Assembly (NCBI GenBank): GCA_017511535.1
Contig: JAFWJS010000025.1
Span: forward strand, 1 to 64,000
Direction: 5' to 3'
Length of the DNA stretch: 64,000 nt
Source: Eubacterium sp.
GTDB lineage: Bacteria > Bacillota > Clostridia > Peptostreptococcales > Anaerovoracaceae
The number at the start of each line of letters is the position of its first letter. Within the stretch, counting starts at the first letter, position 1. The notes beneath the pieces are model-generated. The model was given only the letters and a program-made list of their open reading frames with translations. It was not told the DNA's origin and made no database searches. Position numbers and translations under genes: made by a program. Positions 1-8,799 of the stretch are shown here, in pieces.

Positions 1-1
1 A

Positions 2-928
2 GTAGCCATCAACGACCTGACAAACCCGGACATGCTAGCATTCCTGCTTAAGCATGACAGCAGCCAGGGCGGCTTCACAGGCCACGAGATCTCAAACGAC
101 GAGAAGAGCATCACTGTAGATGGAAAAACCATTCCTATCTATGCTATCCCGGATGCAAACAACTGCCCATGGGGTGAGCTCGGCGTTGACGTCGTTCTGG
201 AATGCACAGGATTCTATATGTCAAGAGAGAAGTCACAGGCACACCTGAACGCAGGCGCAAAGAAAGTTCTGATCAACGCACCTGCAGGATCAGATGTTCC
301 GACTATCGTTTACAGCGTAAACCACGAGACACTGACTAAGGACGACGTAGTTGTATCAGGCGCAAGCTGCACAACAAACTGCCTTGCTCCTATGGCCAAG
401 ACTCTGAACGACCTTGCTCCGATCAAATCAGGATATATGACAACTATCCACGCTTACACACCTGACCAGATGCTTCTTGACGGACCGCACAAGAAGGGCG
501 ACCTCAGAAGAGCAAGAGCTGCCGCTCTGAACATCGTTCCGGCAAGCACAGGTGCTGCTAAAGCTATCGGCCTGGTACTTCCAGAGCTGAAGGGCAAGCT
601 CGACGGAAACGCTCAGAGATGTCCTGTTCCTACAGGATCATCCACTATCCTCGACGCAGTAGTATCATATGACGGAGACCTCACTATCGAGAAGATCAAC
701 GCAGCAATGAAGGCTGCTGAGTCCCCATCATTCGGATACACAGAAGAGCCGCTCGTTTCTTCAGACATCGTAGGTATCACCTGGGGTTCACTCTTCGACG
801 CCACACAGACAATGGTACAGAAGATGGACGACGGACAGTATCTCGTAAGAGTTGCTTCATGGTATGACAACGAGAACGGATACACAAGCCAGCTCGTAAG
901 AACACTGAAGTACATGATGAGTCTGTAG
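2..928 (+). CDS. gap: glyceraldehyde-3-phosphate dehydrogenase, 5'-truncated by the window edge
   Basis: Glycolytic enzyme that oxidises glyceraldehyde-3-phosphate to 1,3-bisphosphoglycerate with NAD(P)+ in the cytosol. The reading frame is open from base 2, beginning with residues [10 protein letters not shown], so the true start and roughly the first 30 residues (the Rossmann glycine motif) lie outside the window; the ATG at 32 is internal. The catalytic cysteine motif SGASCTTNC is present, with the Cys codon at 368-370, and the C-terminal motif WYDNENGY is intact. The stop is TAG at 926-928, followed by a terminator. Family assignment is from conserved motifs seen directly. Pfp and Fba of the same pathway are encoded about 22 kb away. 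Confidence 0.98.
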   Translation, partial: VAINDLTNPDMLAFLLKHDSSQGGFTGHEISNDEKSITVDGKTIPIYAIPDANNCPWGELGVDVVLECTGFYMSREKSQAHLNAGAKKVLINAPAGSDVPTIVYSVNHETLTKDDVVVSGASCTTNCLAPMAKTLNDLAPIKSGYMTTIHAYTPDQMLLDGPHKKGDLRRARAAALNIVPASTGAAKAIGLVLPELKGKLDGNAQRCPVPTGSSTILDAVVSYDGDLTIEKINAAMKAAESPSFGYTEEPLVSSDIVGITWGSLFDATQTMVQKMDDGQYLVRVASWYDNENGYTSQLVRTLKYMMSL

Positions 929-952
929 GCTCTGCGCCGGAATTACCCGGAC

Positions 953-996
953 AAAAAAAACTGCTGTGCAGGGACTTGCCTGCATAGCAGTTTTTT
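953..996. terminator. bidirectional intrinsic terminator between gap and mnmA
   Basis: An 11-bp stem (961-971 with 980-990, one G-U wobble) is preceded by a run of A and followed by six T. It sits between convergent genes, so it can serve gap on the plus strand and mnmA on the minus strand. Confidence 0.88.
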
Positions 997-1019
997 AATG
1001 CTTTGCTGCTTCCGTGCTT

Positions 1020-2114
1020 TTACAGGATCGTCCCGCCGCCTATCACGGTATCTCCATCATACACGACCGCAGCCTGTCCGGATGTAATGGCGCGGACCGG
1101 CTCGTCGAAGTCGATCCTGACTTTTCCGTCGCCTAGCGGAACTATCTCGGCAGGCGATTCCTTCTGGCTGTACCTTACTTTCACAGCCGCGTGGAACGGC
1201 TCCTCCGGCTCGTCAAAGGCGATCCAGTTGAAATCGCAGACTTCTGCGGAAGAGGAGAAAAGCCTGTCGTTCGGCGCAAGAACCACCTGGTTCTTCTCCA
1301 TGTCTTTACGGCAGACGTAAAGCGGCGCAGGAAGCGCGAGCCCCAGACCCTTCCTCTGTCCGACAGTATATCTGATTATCCCCTTGTGCTCTCCGAGAAC
1401 GTTCCCCTCCTCGTCAACAAAATCCCCGGCTGGGTATTCTCTGCCTGTATACCTTCCGATAAAGCCGGCATAATCGCCGTCAGGAACAAAGCATATGTCC
1501 TGGCTGTCATGCTTCTTCGCGTTCAGAAAACCCTGTTCTTCAGCGATCTTCCTTGTCTCAGGCTTGGTCATCCCACCAAGCGGGAACATGGTATGCGAAA
1601 GCTGCTCCTGCGTCAGAGAATACAGGACATAGCTCTGGTCTTTCTTCGGGTCCACGGCTTTCTTCAGAAGGAAGCGCCCTGTTTCCGGATCTTTCTCTAT
1701 CCTCGCATAGTGACCTGTGACTATACAGCCGCAGCCCAGTTCCTCCATCCTCCGGTACAGATATCCGAACTTCACATACCGGTTGCAGTCCACGCAGGGA
1801 TTCGGCGTCTTCCCTTCCTCATACGCTTTCACAAAGCGCTTCACGACTTCTTTCTCAAATTTCTCTGTGAAATTAAAGACATAGAAAGGTATCCCCAGCC
1901 TGCGGCAGACGCTTTCTGCATCCTCCACATCTGAAAGGCTGCAGCATGAAGACTCTCCGGAGATCCCGATAAGATCATTCCCGAACATCTTTAATGTCAC
2001 TCCGCTTATGTCAAAGCCTTTTTCTTTCATCAGAAAAGCGGCCACGCTGCTGTCAACGCCGCCGCTCATGGCTATAAGTGCTTTTCTGTTTCTGTTGTAT
2101 TCTCTGTTTTCCAT
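1020..2114 (-). CDS. mnmA: tRNA-specific 2-thiouridylase MnmA
   Basis: Catalyses ATP-dependent 2-thiolation of the wobble uridine (U34) of tRNA-Lys, tRNA-Glu and tRNA-Gln. The PP-loop motif MSGGVDSSV lies near the N-terminus. The two catalytic cysteines are recognisable in PNPCVDC and DSQDICFV, and the C-terminal beta-barrel region is present, giving a normal length of 364 aa. The frame is open up to 2168, but that would overlap the cysK stop. The ATG at 2114, 16 bases after the cysK stop codon, gives the usual short N-terminus, although its Shine-Dalgarno (GAAC-type) is weak. It is probably co-transcribed with cysK, which fits a need for cysteine-derived sulfur. It ends at the shared terminator with gap. 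Confidence 0.95.
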   Translation of the reverse strand: MENREYNRNRKALIAMSGGVDSSVAAFLMKEKGFDISGVTLKMFGNDLIGISGESSCCSLSDVEDAESVCRRLGIPFYVFNFTEKFEKEVVKRFVKAYEEGKTPNPCVDCNRYVKFGYLYRRMEELGCGCIVTGHYARIEKDPETGRFLLKKAVDPKKDQSYVLYSLTQEQLSHTMFPLGGMTKPETRKIAEEQGFLNAKKHDSQDICFVPDGDYAGFIGRYTGREYPAGDFVDEEGNVLGEHKGIIRYTVGQRKGLGLALPAPLYVCRKDMEKNQVVLAPNDRLFSSSAEVCDFNWIAFDEPEEPFHAAVKVRYSQKESPAEIVPLGDGKVRIDFDEPVRAITSGQAAVVYDGDTVIGGGTIL

Positions 2115-2130
2115 CAAATCAACTGTTCTT

Positions 2131-3063
2131 TTATTCCGCGAACATAGGAGTAGAAAGGTATCTGTCACCTGTATCCGGTATCACCACTACGATAGTCCTG
2201 CCCGCATTCTCCTGACGCTTCGCAAGCTCGACCGCAGCCCATACCGCGGCTCCTGCTGAGATACCGACCAGTATTCCCTCAGTCTTTCCTATTTCCGCTC
2301 CCATATCGAAAGCGTCTTCATTCTTTACTGTTACAACTTCATCATATACCGCCGTGTCAAGTGTTTCTGGAACAAACCCTGCTCCGATCCCCTGTATCTT
2401 ATGCGGTCCGGCCTGTCCTCCGGAGAGTACCGGGGAATCAGCAGGCTCGACAGCAATCACTTTAACGTCCGGTTTCTGTTCTTTAAGATATTTCCCGGTA
2501 CCGGTCACAGTCCCGCCTGTTCCGACGCCGGCTACCAGTATATCCACTTCCCCGTCTGTGTCTTTCCAGATCTCCGGGCCGGTGGTCCTGTAATGCGCCT
2601 CGGGATTCGCGGGATTCACAAACTGTCCCGGAATAAAAGCACCCGGTGTCTCAGCCGCCAGCTCGTTCGCCTTCTCTATAGCTCCCGACATCCCTTTCGT
2701 TCCGTCTGTCAGGACCAGCTCAGCGCCGTACGCCTTCATTATCACACGTCTTTCAACGCTCATGGTCTCAGGCATCACTATGATCACGCGGTATCCTCTT
2801 GCCGCCGCCACAGATGCCAGACCTATTCCTGTATTGCCTGACGTCGGCTCTATTATCACCGAGTCCTTCATCAGTATGCCCTTCTCTTCTGCATCATCGA
2901 GCATCGCCTTCGCGATCCTGTCTTTGATAGAGCCTCCGGGATTGAACATCTCAAGCTTGGCCACTATCTTAGCGCCGAGTTCATACTTTTTCTCCAGGTT
3001 CGTAAGTTCCAGAAGCGGCGTCTCCCCGATCAGCTGATCTGCAGCGGTGTATATCTTAGACAT
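2131..3063 (-). CDS. cysK: cysteine synthase A (O-acetylserine sulfhydrylase)
   Basis: PLP enzyme that makes L-cysteine from O-acetylserine and sulfide. Family motifs seen: GGSIKDRIA with the PLP-binding lysine near residue 47, [12 protein letters not shown], the phosphate-binding [10 protein letters not shown] loop, and GISAGAA near the C-terminus. The length of 310 aa is normal. The start at 3063 is supported by a GGAGG Shine-Dalgarno and a near-consensus promoter just upstream. The partner enzyme serine O-acetyltransferase (cysE) is encoded in this window at 43383-44240. CysK versus the CysM type cannot be settled by eye, but the TSGNTG and GISAGAA motifs and the length favour CysK. Confidence 0.95.
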   Translation of the reverse strand: MSKIYTAADQLIGETPLLELTNLEKKYELGAKIVAKLEMFNPGGSIKDRIAKAMLDDAEEKGILMKDSVIIEPTSGNTGIGLASVAAARGYRVIIVMPETMSVERRVIMKAYGAELVLTDGTKGMSGAIEKANELAAETPGAFIPGQFVNPANPEAHYRTTGPEIWKDTDGEVDILVAGVGTGGTVTGTGKYLKEQKPDVKVIAVEPADSPVLSGGQAGPHKIQGIGAGFVPETLDTAVYDEVVTVKNEDAFDMGAEIGKTEGILVGISAGAAVWAAVELAKRQENAGRTIVVVIPDTGDRYLSTPMFAE

Positions 3064-3108
3064 TTATTCCTTCCTCCATATTCCTACCTATGCGATATGT
3101 TATTAATA

Positions 3109-3136
3109 ATTATATCATTTACAGGGAATATGTCAA
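3109..3136 (-). promoter_or_regulatory. sigma-A promoter for cysK-mnmA
   Basis: On the minus strand TTGACA (3131-3136), a 16-base spacer and TATAAT (3109-3114) match both consensus hexamers exactly. It lies 46 bases upstream of the cysK start, after the cbiC stop, so cysK-mnmA can be transcribed independently of the cobalamin genes. No T-box or other leader structure was recognised in the short 5' UTR. Confidence 0.85.
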
Positions 3137-3140
3137 TTTG

Positions 3141-3812
3141 CTATTTCCAGCGCTTGTCCGGATCTACCGTATCTGTAGCCGTGTACAGAAGCGCGTTGCA
3201 GATCGTCGCCGCAACATTGCTTCCGCCTTTTCTTCCCATCGCGAAGATACCCGGGACTCCATATTTCTCACAAACAGAGAGAGCATACTCTTTGCTCTCG
3301 ACCACATTGACAAAGCCTACCGGCACGCCTATGACCAGTGAAGGCCTCGCGCCACTTTCGATCATTTCCGCGATCCTGATCAGAGCAGTCGGAGCGTTCC
3401 CGACCGCGAATACAGCATCCGGATGATTTTCCATTCCGCGCTCCATGGAAGCGACAGCACGTGTCGTTCCGTTTTCTTTCGCGAGCTTCGCGATCTCCGG
3501 GTCTGCCATATAACATTCAGCCGAATCCCCGAGTTTTTTCAGCGACGGCTTGCTGATGCCGGCGTGCGCCATATTCGTATCTGTTATGATCGTTATCCCG
3601 CCTCCGGTAAATGCTTCTACGGCTTTTTCAACAGCCCCTTCCGTAAATCTGAGGTTCTCAGCGTAATCAAAGTCCGCCGTCGTATGGATCACTCTCTTTA
3701 CTACAGCCACTTTGTCCTCAGGCACTTCAAATCCCTTTTCGGCAAGTTCTTCGCCGATTATCTTCATGCTGGTCTTTTCTATATCAGCAGGTAATACATG
3801 CTCAAATTTCAT
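3141..3812 (-). CDS. cbiC: cobalt-precorrin-8 methylmutase CbiC
   Basis: Moves the methyl group from C11 to C12, converting cobalt-precorrin-8 to cobyrinate in the anaerobic cobalamin pathway. The 223-aa length fits the CbiC/CobH family. Seen: the catalytic-histidine region RVIHTTAD near residue 42, the segment ITDTNMAHAGI, and the C-terminal GVPVGFVNVVESKE stretch typical of the family. The start at 3812 has a GAGG Shine-Dalgarno. It is the last gene of the leftward cobalamin run, 11 bases after cbiP. The CbiC rather than CobH naming is inferred from the anaerobic set around it (cbiD, cbiG). Confidence 0.95.
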   Translation of the reverse strand: MKFEHVLPADIEKTSMKIIGEELAEKGFEVPEDKVAVVKRVIHTTADFDYAENLRFTEGAVEKAVEAFTGGGITIITDTNMAHAGISKPSLKKLGDSAECYMADPEIAKLAKENGTTRAVASMERGMENHPDAVFAVGNAPTALIRIAEMIESGARPSLVIGVPVGFVNVVESKEYALSVCEKYGVPGIFAMGRKGGSNVAATICNALLYTATDTVDPDKRWK

Positions 3813-3823
3813 ATCGTCCTCAC

Positions 3824-5335
3824 CTACCTGTCCTGCTCATGCTTTCTGTCATATTTATCCATTATCTCGTAGATCTTATCGATGTCCAGGACGCTTCTCA
3901 CGCCTTCAGCCAGCTTGTCGTACTGTTTCTCCTTGTACGCCTCATGGCTTTCCGGCCTGTATCCCGACAGGTCGATCCCCTTTCTTTCACAAAGCCAGTC
4001 CGCCAGCTTCTCCGTGAGTTCTCCTGTGTCGAACAGTCCGTGCAGATACGTCCCGAAAACATTTCCGTTCACGCATCCGTCGTACTCGCCGCTCTCAAGC
4101 TTTATGAACGGATCGCCTTTAACATCGGTCCTTCCCATATGTATCTCATAGCCGTCGAGCTTCACGCCTTTGAACAGAGGCATCTCCACTTCAGCCAGGA
4201 ACCTCGTCCTCCTTTTCATCGGCTTGAATACAGTCTCGGTCGGAAGAAGCCCCATGCCGCGGATCTCATCTCTCGGCCCTTCCAGATGATCCGGATTATA
4301 CAGCTTCTCGCCGAGCATCTGGTATCCGCCGCATACTCCGAGCACCGGCGTTCCCTTCTTCGCAAGCTGCAGGACTTTTGCTTCCATTCCCGTCTCACGC
4401 ATCCATACCAGGTCGTCGATCGTGCTCTTGGTACCCGGAATGACTACCATATCCGGATCCCCCAGGTCTTCAGCCCGCCTGACATATCTCACTCCCAGAG
4501 CGGGATGCGCCTCCATCGGCGAGAAGTCGGTGAAGTTACAGAGCCTCGGCAGTCTGATGACCGCTACGTCGACCGGCTTGTCTGCTTTGCTCCTTGTGAG
4601 CCTGGCGGAAAGAGAATCCTCATCGTCGATATCCACGTCGAGGAAAGGCACAACGCCAAGCACAGGTATCCCTGTCATCTCCTCCAGCTGTTCGACTCCC
4701 GGCATCAGGATGTCCACGTCGCCGCGGAACTTGTTGATGACCATGGCTTCGACGTGACTTCTCTCCTCATCATCCATAAGGCCGACGGTACCATAGAGCT
4801 GAGCGAAAACTCCGCCCCTGTCTATGTCGCCGGCGAGGATCACCGGAGCGTCGACCATTTTCGCGAATCCCATGTTAACTATATCGACGTCTTTCAGGTT
4901 GATCTCCGCAGGGCTTCCGGCGCCTTCGATCACCATGATGTCCGCATCTTCCGCAAGGCTGTAGTATGCGTCCAGTATCTCCGGGACGAGCTCATCCTTA
5001 TGGCTGTAATACTCTGTCGCCGTCATTTCCCCGCGGACCCTGCCCACTACTATGAGCTGGCTCCCGTTGTCAGAAGACGGCTTGAGAAGGATCGGATTCA
5101 TCCTGGCGTCAGGTTCCTGTCCCGCGGCTTCCGCCTGCGCCACCTGGGCGCGACCCATTTCCAGCCCGTCTCTTGTTATATAGCTGTTCAGCGCCATATT
5201 CTGGCTCTTGAACGGCATCACCCTGTATCCGTCCTGCTTGAATATCCTGCAGAGCGCCGTCACCAGGATGCTCTTTCCGGCATCCGACATGGTGCCCTGT
5301 ACCATTATGCATCTAACGTGTTTACGCCTCTCCAT
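3824..5335 (-). CDS. cbiP: cobyric acid synthase CbiP (CobQ)
   Basis: Glutamine-dependent amidase that converts cobyrinic acid a,c-diamide to cobyric acid by amidating side chains b, d, e and g. The N-terminal P-loop-like domain has MVQGTMSDAGKS. The C-terminal type 1 glutamine amidotransferase domain has its nucleophile in GVCGGYQMLG and a His in YLHGLFD. The length of about 503 aa is normal. Several ATG codons are clustered at 5353, 5338 and 5335; 5335 is chosen because GGGGAGG lies six bases upstream. It overlaps the cobD stop by 14 bases, which suggests translational coupling. Confidence 0.95.
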   Translation of the reverse strand: MERRKHVRCIMVQGTMSDAGKSILVTALCRIFKQDGYRVMPFKSQNMALNSYITRDGLEMGRAQVAQAEAAGQEPDARMNPILLKPSSDNGSQLIVVGRVRGEMTATEYYSHKDELVPEILDAYYSLAEDADIMVIEGAGSPAEINLKDVDIVNMGFAKMVDAPVILAGDIDRGGVFAQLYGTVGLMDDEERSHVEAMVINKFRGDVDILMPGVEQLEEMTGIPVLGVVPFLDVDIDDEDSLSARLTRSKADKPVDVAVIRLPRLCNFTDFSPMEAHPALGVRYVRRAEDLGDPDMVVIPGTKSTIDDLVWMRETGMEAKVLQLAKKGTPVLGVCGGYQMLGEKLYNPDHLEGPRDEIRGMGLLPTETVFKPMKRRTRFLAEVEMPLFKGVKLDGYEIHMGRTDVKGDPFIKLESGEYDGCVNGNVFGTYLHGLFDTGELTEKLADWLCERKGIDLSGYRPESHEAYKEKQYDKLAEGVRSVLDIDKIYEIMDKYDRKHEQDR

Positions 5336-6416
5336 CATCAGCCTCCCCGGCAAGCTCTTCCTTCATGGTCTGAAGCAGCTTCTCATTGTCTTCTCTTGTC
5401 CTTACCGCGGTCCTGAACCAGCCTTCGCCAAGTCCCGGATAATTGGAGCAGTTTCTGATAAGGATGCCTCTGCCCCTCATTCTATCCTCCAGATCAGCAG
5501 GCCCTCTGAACAGCAGATAGTTGGCTTCACCCGGCATGACTTCAAGTCCGAGCTCCTCCAATCCCTTTTTGATGAACGGCCTTTCGGTCTTCACCATATC
5601 AGAAAGTCTCGTCACATATTCCGGTTCTGAAAGCGCCGCGATCCCGGCAGCCTGCGCGAGCCCCGACACAGACCACGGCTGTCCTGACTCTCTTATCCCC
5701 TCGAGTATTCTTCGGTTGGAGCAAAGTCCGTAGCCGAGCCTTACGCCTGCCATTGCAAAAACCTTCGTGAATGCCTTAAGTATCAGAAGATGGTCTGACG
5801 TGGAGAGCGCCGCTTTCATCGTAGCGCTCTGAGGATCGTCTATGAATTCGTTGAAGCACTCGTCTATGACCAGTATGGCATCATGTTCCTCACATGTCCT
5901 GAGCGCTTTCATCAGAAAATCTCTTCCGCTCGTGACTCCTGTCGGATTGTTCGGCTCGCAGAGGAACACTATGTCTGTATCGTCATCTATATCGTCCAGG
6001 AAATCGCTGCCGACGCGGAAACCGCTCTCCTCTTCAAGAAGATGCCTCCTTACTGTACAGCCGTTTGCTGTCAGCGCAGTTTCATATTCTGAGAATGTTG
6101 GCGCGGTCACCAGGACATTCCTGTTCTTCATGGCTCCCGCGAATCTGAATATTATATCGGCGGCTCCGTTCCCGCATATCACATATGAAGGATCGACTCC
6201 TTCATATTTTCCGACAGCGTCACAGAGGTCGCGGCAGAGCGGGTCCGGATACCTGTCTGCCAGTACAGCGGCGTCTGTTATGGCTTTCACCACGCTGTCA
6301 GGAACGCCGAGCGGACTGACGTTCGCTGAGAAATCCAGCGGGTCGTATCCGTATTCTCTTCTGAATCCGGCGAAATCACCGCCGTGTGTAAGCTTTATTC
6401 CCATTTTATGCTCCAA
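5322..6416 (-). CDS. cobD: threonine-phosphate decarboxylase CobD (aminotransferase fold)
   Basis: PLP enzyme that decarboxylates L-threonine-O-3-phosphate to (R)-1-amino-2-propanol phosphate, the linker to the nucleotide loop of cobalamin. Seen: HGGD near the N-terminus, DFSANVSPLG, GNGAADIIF, PNNPTG, the PLP lysine in LKAFTKVFAMAG and the downstream RLGYGL arginine. The fold is shared with histidinol-phosphate aminotransferase, so sequence alone does not exclude HisC, but the position between cbiB and cbiP makes CobD the natural reading. An alternative start is the ATG at 6404. The threonine kinase that would supply the substrate was not found in the window. Confidence 0.9.
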   Translation of the reverse strand: MEHKMGIKLTHGGDFAGFRREYGYDPLDFSANVSPLGVPDSVVKAITDAAVLADRYPDPLCRDLCDAVGKYEGVDPSYVICGNGAADIIFRFAGAMKNRNVLVTAPTFSEYETALTANGCTVRRHLLEEESGFRVGSDFLDDIDDDTDIVFLCEPNNPTGVTSGRDFLMKALRTCEEHDAILVIDECFNEFIDDPQSATMKAALSTSDHLLILKAFTKVFAMAGVRLGYGLCSNRRILEGIRESGQPWSVSGLAQAAGIAALSEPEYVTRLSDMVKTERPFIKKGLEELGLEVMPGEANYLLFRGPADLEDRMRGRGILIRNCSNYPGLGEGWFRTAVRTREDNEKLLQTMKEELAGEADDGEA

Positions 6417-6428
6417 AAAGATATGCCT

Positions 6429-7427
6429 TTACGCGAAGATCCCCGGCGCCATTATCACAAGCCTTATTATCAGCCCGACTCCGCAGAAGAGCATGCTCGC
6501 CGCATACATCATCTGCACAGTATCCGTTATCATGCCCGGCACGACCTTGTTGACCGGGTCGCCGATCACAGGTTTGTCGTAATACTCTCCGAAATAATAC
6601 GCGGGGCCAAGCAGCTGGATCCCCAGCGAGCCGGCGCACGCCGACTCTGTCTGCGCCGAATTAGGACTGGTGCTCTTCCTGTTGTCGCGTCTCCAAATGC
6701 GGTATGCCCCGGCCCAGTCATGTTCAGTAAAGAACGCCGACGCGATCCAGAACAACGCGGCAAGTCTTGACGGTATATATCCCGCGACATCGTCCATATG
6801 CGCTCCTGTACGGCCGAAATACAGATATTTATCGTTCTTGTATCCGACCATTGAATCCATCGTGTTGATCGCTTTATATGTCATGGCAAGCGGGCCGCCT
6901 CCGATCATCATATAGAACAGAGGGCACGCCACTCCGTCAGAGAAGTTCTCTGCCACGGTCTCTATAACTGCTTTGGTGACTCCGGTGCCGTCCAGGACAT
7001 CCGTGTCGCGTCCCACGATCCGTGAGACCTGCTTCCTTGCCTTTTCTATTTTCTCTTCCGGCTCAAGATATTTATATACATCCATGCTTTCCTTCTTAAG
7101 ATCCCTTACGGCTATCGTCTGCCAGCACATGACAGTCTGTATGATGAAGTAAAGCACTATGTTGATCCTGAACGCAAGATATGATATGCCGTACGTTACG
7201 ACCAGCGTTCCGGCCGCCATGATGAAAGCCATCACCGCTCCGGCGGTCAGCTCGCTTTTCTCATCTTCACGGAACACTCTGCGAAGGTGCTTCTCCAGGA
7301 AGCTTATGCATTTCCCCATCAGAACTACAGGGTGAACCGGAGCAAGCTTCTCCGGGTCGCCGATGACAAGGTCAAGTATGAATCCGCATATTATCGCAAG
7401 TTCTGTGTATATCGCTGCTTCCAGCAT
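6429..7427 (-). CDS. cbiB: adenosylcobinamide-phosphate synthase CbiB
   Basis: Integral membrane enzyme that attaches aminopropanol (phosphate) to adenosylcobyric acid. It has several hydrophobic segments and the family motifs DLVIGDPEKLAPVHPVVLMG, DTDVLDGTGVTK, ENFSDGVACP and the RTGAHMDDVAGYIPSR region. The open frame extends to 7469 but that overlaps cbiA. The ATG at 7427 follows the cbiA stop by one base, has an AAGGA site upstream and gives a normal length of 332 aa. It sits next to cobD, which makes its co-substrate. Confidence 0.94.
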   Translation of the reverse strand: MLEAAIYTELAIICGFILDLVIGDPEKLAPVHPVVLMGKCISFLEKHLRRVFREDEKSELTAGAVMAFIMAAGTLVVTYGISYLAFRINIVLYFIIQTVMCWQTIAVRDLKKESMDVYKYLEPEEKIEKARKQVSRIVGRDTDVLDGTGVTKAVIETVAENFSDGVACPLFYMMIGGGPLAMTYKAINTMDSMVGYKNDKYLYFGRTGAHMDDVAGYIPSRLAALFWIASAFFTEHDWAGAYRIWRRDNRKSTSPNSAQTESACAGSLGIQLLGPAYYFGEYYDKPVIGDPVNKVVPGMITDTVQMMYAASMLFCGVGLIIRLVIMAPGIFA

Positions 7428-7428
7428 A

Positions 7429-8799
7429 TCATCTGTTTCCTTTTCTTCCGGCGAACTCATGCGCCGCATGTACGAACCTTTCCGCCATTACCGGGCTTCC
7501 CGCCATATAGAGGTGCGGGAATCCGGCGTACATGGTTTCTGAAGCGAATCCGCAGCTCCATTTCCTTGCGGACAGTGTCTTGGCCGCGGTAAGGTCGCTT
7601 CCGTTATCAGTGGAATCCCAGTAATGGAATTCATGCACGGGATATCTTTCGCCTGCTTTAATCAGCATGCTGTCCTTATCTGCCGAAAGCTCGGCGTAGC
7701 CGAATCTCACCAGCCTGCCGCCGTTTTCGGCATCGCCCGGAAGTACTCCTGCCATTTCGTATCTGACGCCTTCTCTGTCAGCGAGGCTTTTCCCGAGATA
7801 CAGGAATCCCCCGCATTCAGCTATAACAGGCATACCAGACAGGACTGCCTCGCGGATACTTTCCCGCATGGCGGCGTTGTTCTCCAGTTCTTCTGCGTAC
7901 AGCTCAGGATATCCTCCCGGTATATATATACCCGACGCTTCATCAGGTACACTTCCGTCATGAAGCGGACTGAAATAACTGATATCCGCGCCTGCGTCAC
8001 GTATAGTATCTATTGATTCTTCATATATGAAATTGAAAGCCTCGTCTCTTGCCACAGCGATGACAGGTCTGTCAGAAACATCTACCGGCGCTGTGCGGCA
8101 TGCTTCAGCAGGTATGTCCTCAGATCCGCATATCTTCATCAGCCTGTCCATGTCGACGCCCTGTTTTATCGCATCTTTTATTTTCCCTATCCTCTCGGTA
8201 AGGTCTTTTATCTCTCCTGCCGTATAGAGGCCGAGATGACGGCTCTTGAACGACGCGCCTTCGATATGCGGGATATAGCCGAGGACAGGTATCCCCGTCT
8301 GCTTCTCGTAAACAGGTCCGAACTGCCTGTATATCATTTCAGGGCAGTCGTTCAGGATGACGCCTTTGATATGCGTCGGCTTCCTGAATTCAGCAAGCCC
8401 CCTGATAACAGCGGCAAGTGTGAGCGCGGTGCCCTTGGGCCTCACGATAAGGACGACAGGTATGTCCAGAGTCTCCGCGACGTCACACGCGCTCGCCCGG
8501 ATGTTGGAGCCGGAAAGGCCGTCATAGTAGCCCATGACTCCCTCTACTATACAGGCTCCGTGTCCCGCGGAGTACCTCCTGAACATCTCCTTTGCGCGCG
8601 CCTTGTCGCACATGAACAGGTCGATATTGTGACTGTCCACGCCAAGTACAGAGCGGTGAAACATCGGATCTATGTAATCCGGTCCGCATTTGAACGCGCA
8701 CGGGTCCATGCCCATCTCCGAAAGAAGCGAAAGCATGCCGCATGTGACAGAAGTCTTGCCGCTGTCTGACGCGGCTGCCGCAAACATCAGCTTAAGCAT
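7429..8799 (-). CDS. cbiA: cobyrinate a,c-diamide synthase CbiA
   Basis: ATP- and glutamine-dependent amidation of the a and c side chains of cobyrinate. Seen: the N-terminal nucleotide-binding motif AASDSGKTSVTCG, FKCGPDYIDPMFH, and a C-terminal amidotransferase domain with nucleophile Cys in AECGGFLYLG. The length of 456 aa is typical. Two ATG codons are adjacent (8802 and 8799); AGGAGG lies five bases before 8799, which is preferred. It overlaps the cbiET stop by 8 bases, indicating coupled translation, and is followed after one base by cbiB. Confidence 0.95.
   Translation of the reverse strand: MLKLMFAAAASDSGKTSVTCGMLSLLSEMGMDPCAFKCGPDYIDPMFHRSVLGVDSHNIDLFMCDKARAKEMFRRYSAGHGACIVEGVMGYYDGLSGSNIRASACDVAETLDIPVVLIVRPKGTALTLAAVIRGLAEFRKPTHIKGVILNDCPEMIYRQFGPVYEKQTGIPVLGYIPHIEGASFKSRHLGLYTAGEIKDLTERIGKIKDAIKQGVDMDRLMKICGSEDIPAEACRTAPVDVSDRPVIAVARDEAFNFIYEESIDTIRDAGADISYFSPLHDGSVPDEASGIYIPGGYPELYAEELENNAAMRESIREAVLSGMPVIAECGGFLYLGKSLADREGVRYEMAGVLPGDAENGGRLVRFGYAELSADKDSMLIKAGERYPVHEFHYWDSTDNGSDLTAAKTLSARKWSCGFASETMYAGFPHLYMAGSPVMAERFVHAAHEFAGRKGNR

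Noticed and set aside
2115..2168. Longer MnmA start at 2168
   Set aside because: It would overlap the cysK 3' end and adds residues not typical of MnmA.
3839..5416. 525-codon plus-strand ORF opposite cbiP
   Set aside because: It mirrors the cbiP codons, shows no family motif and has no ribosome site; cbiP is unmistakable.
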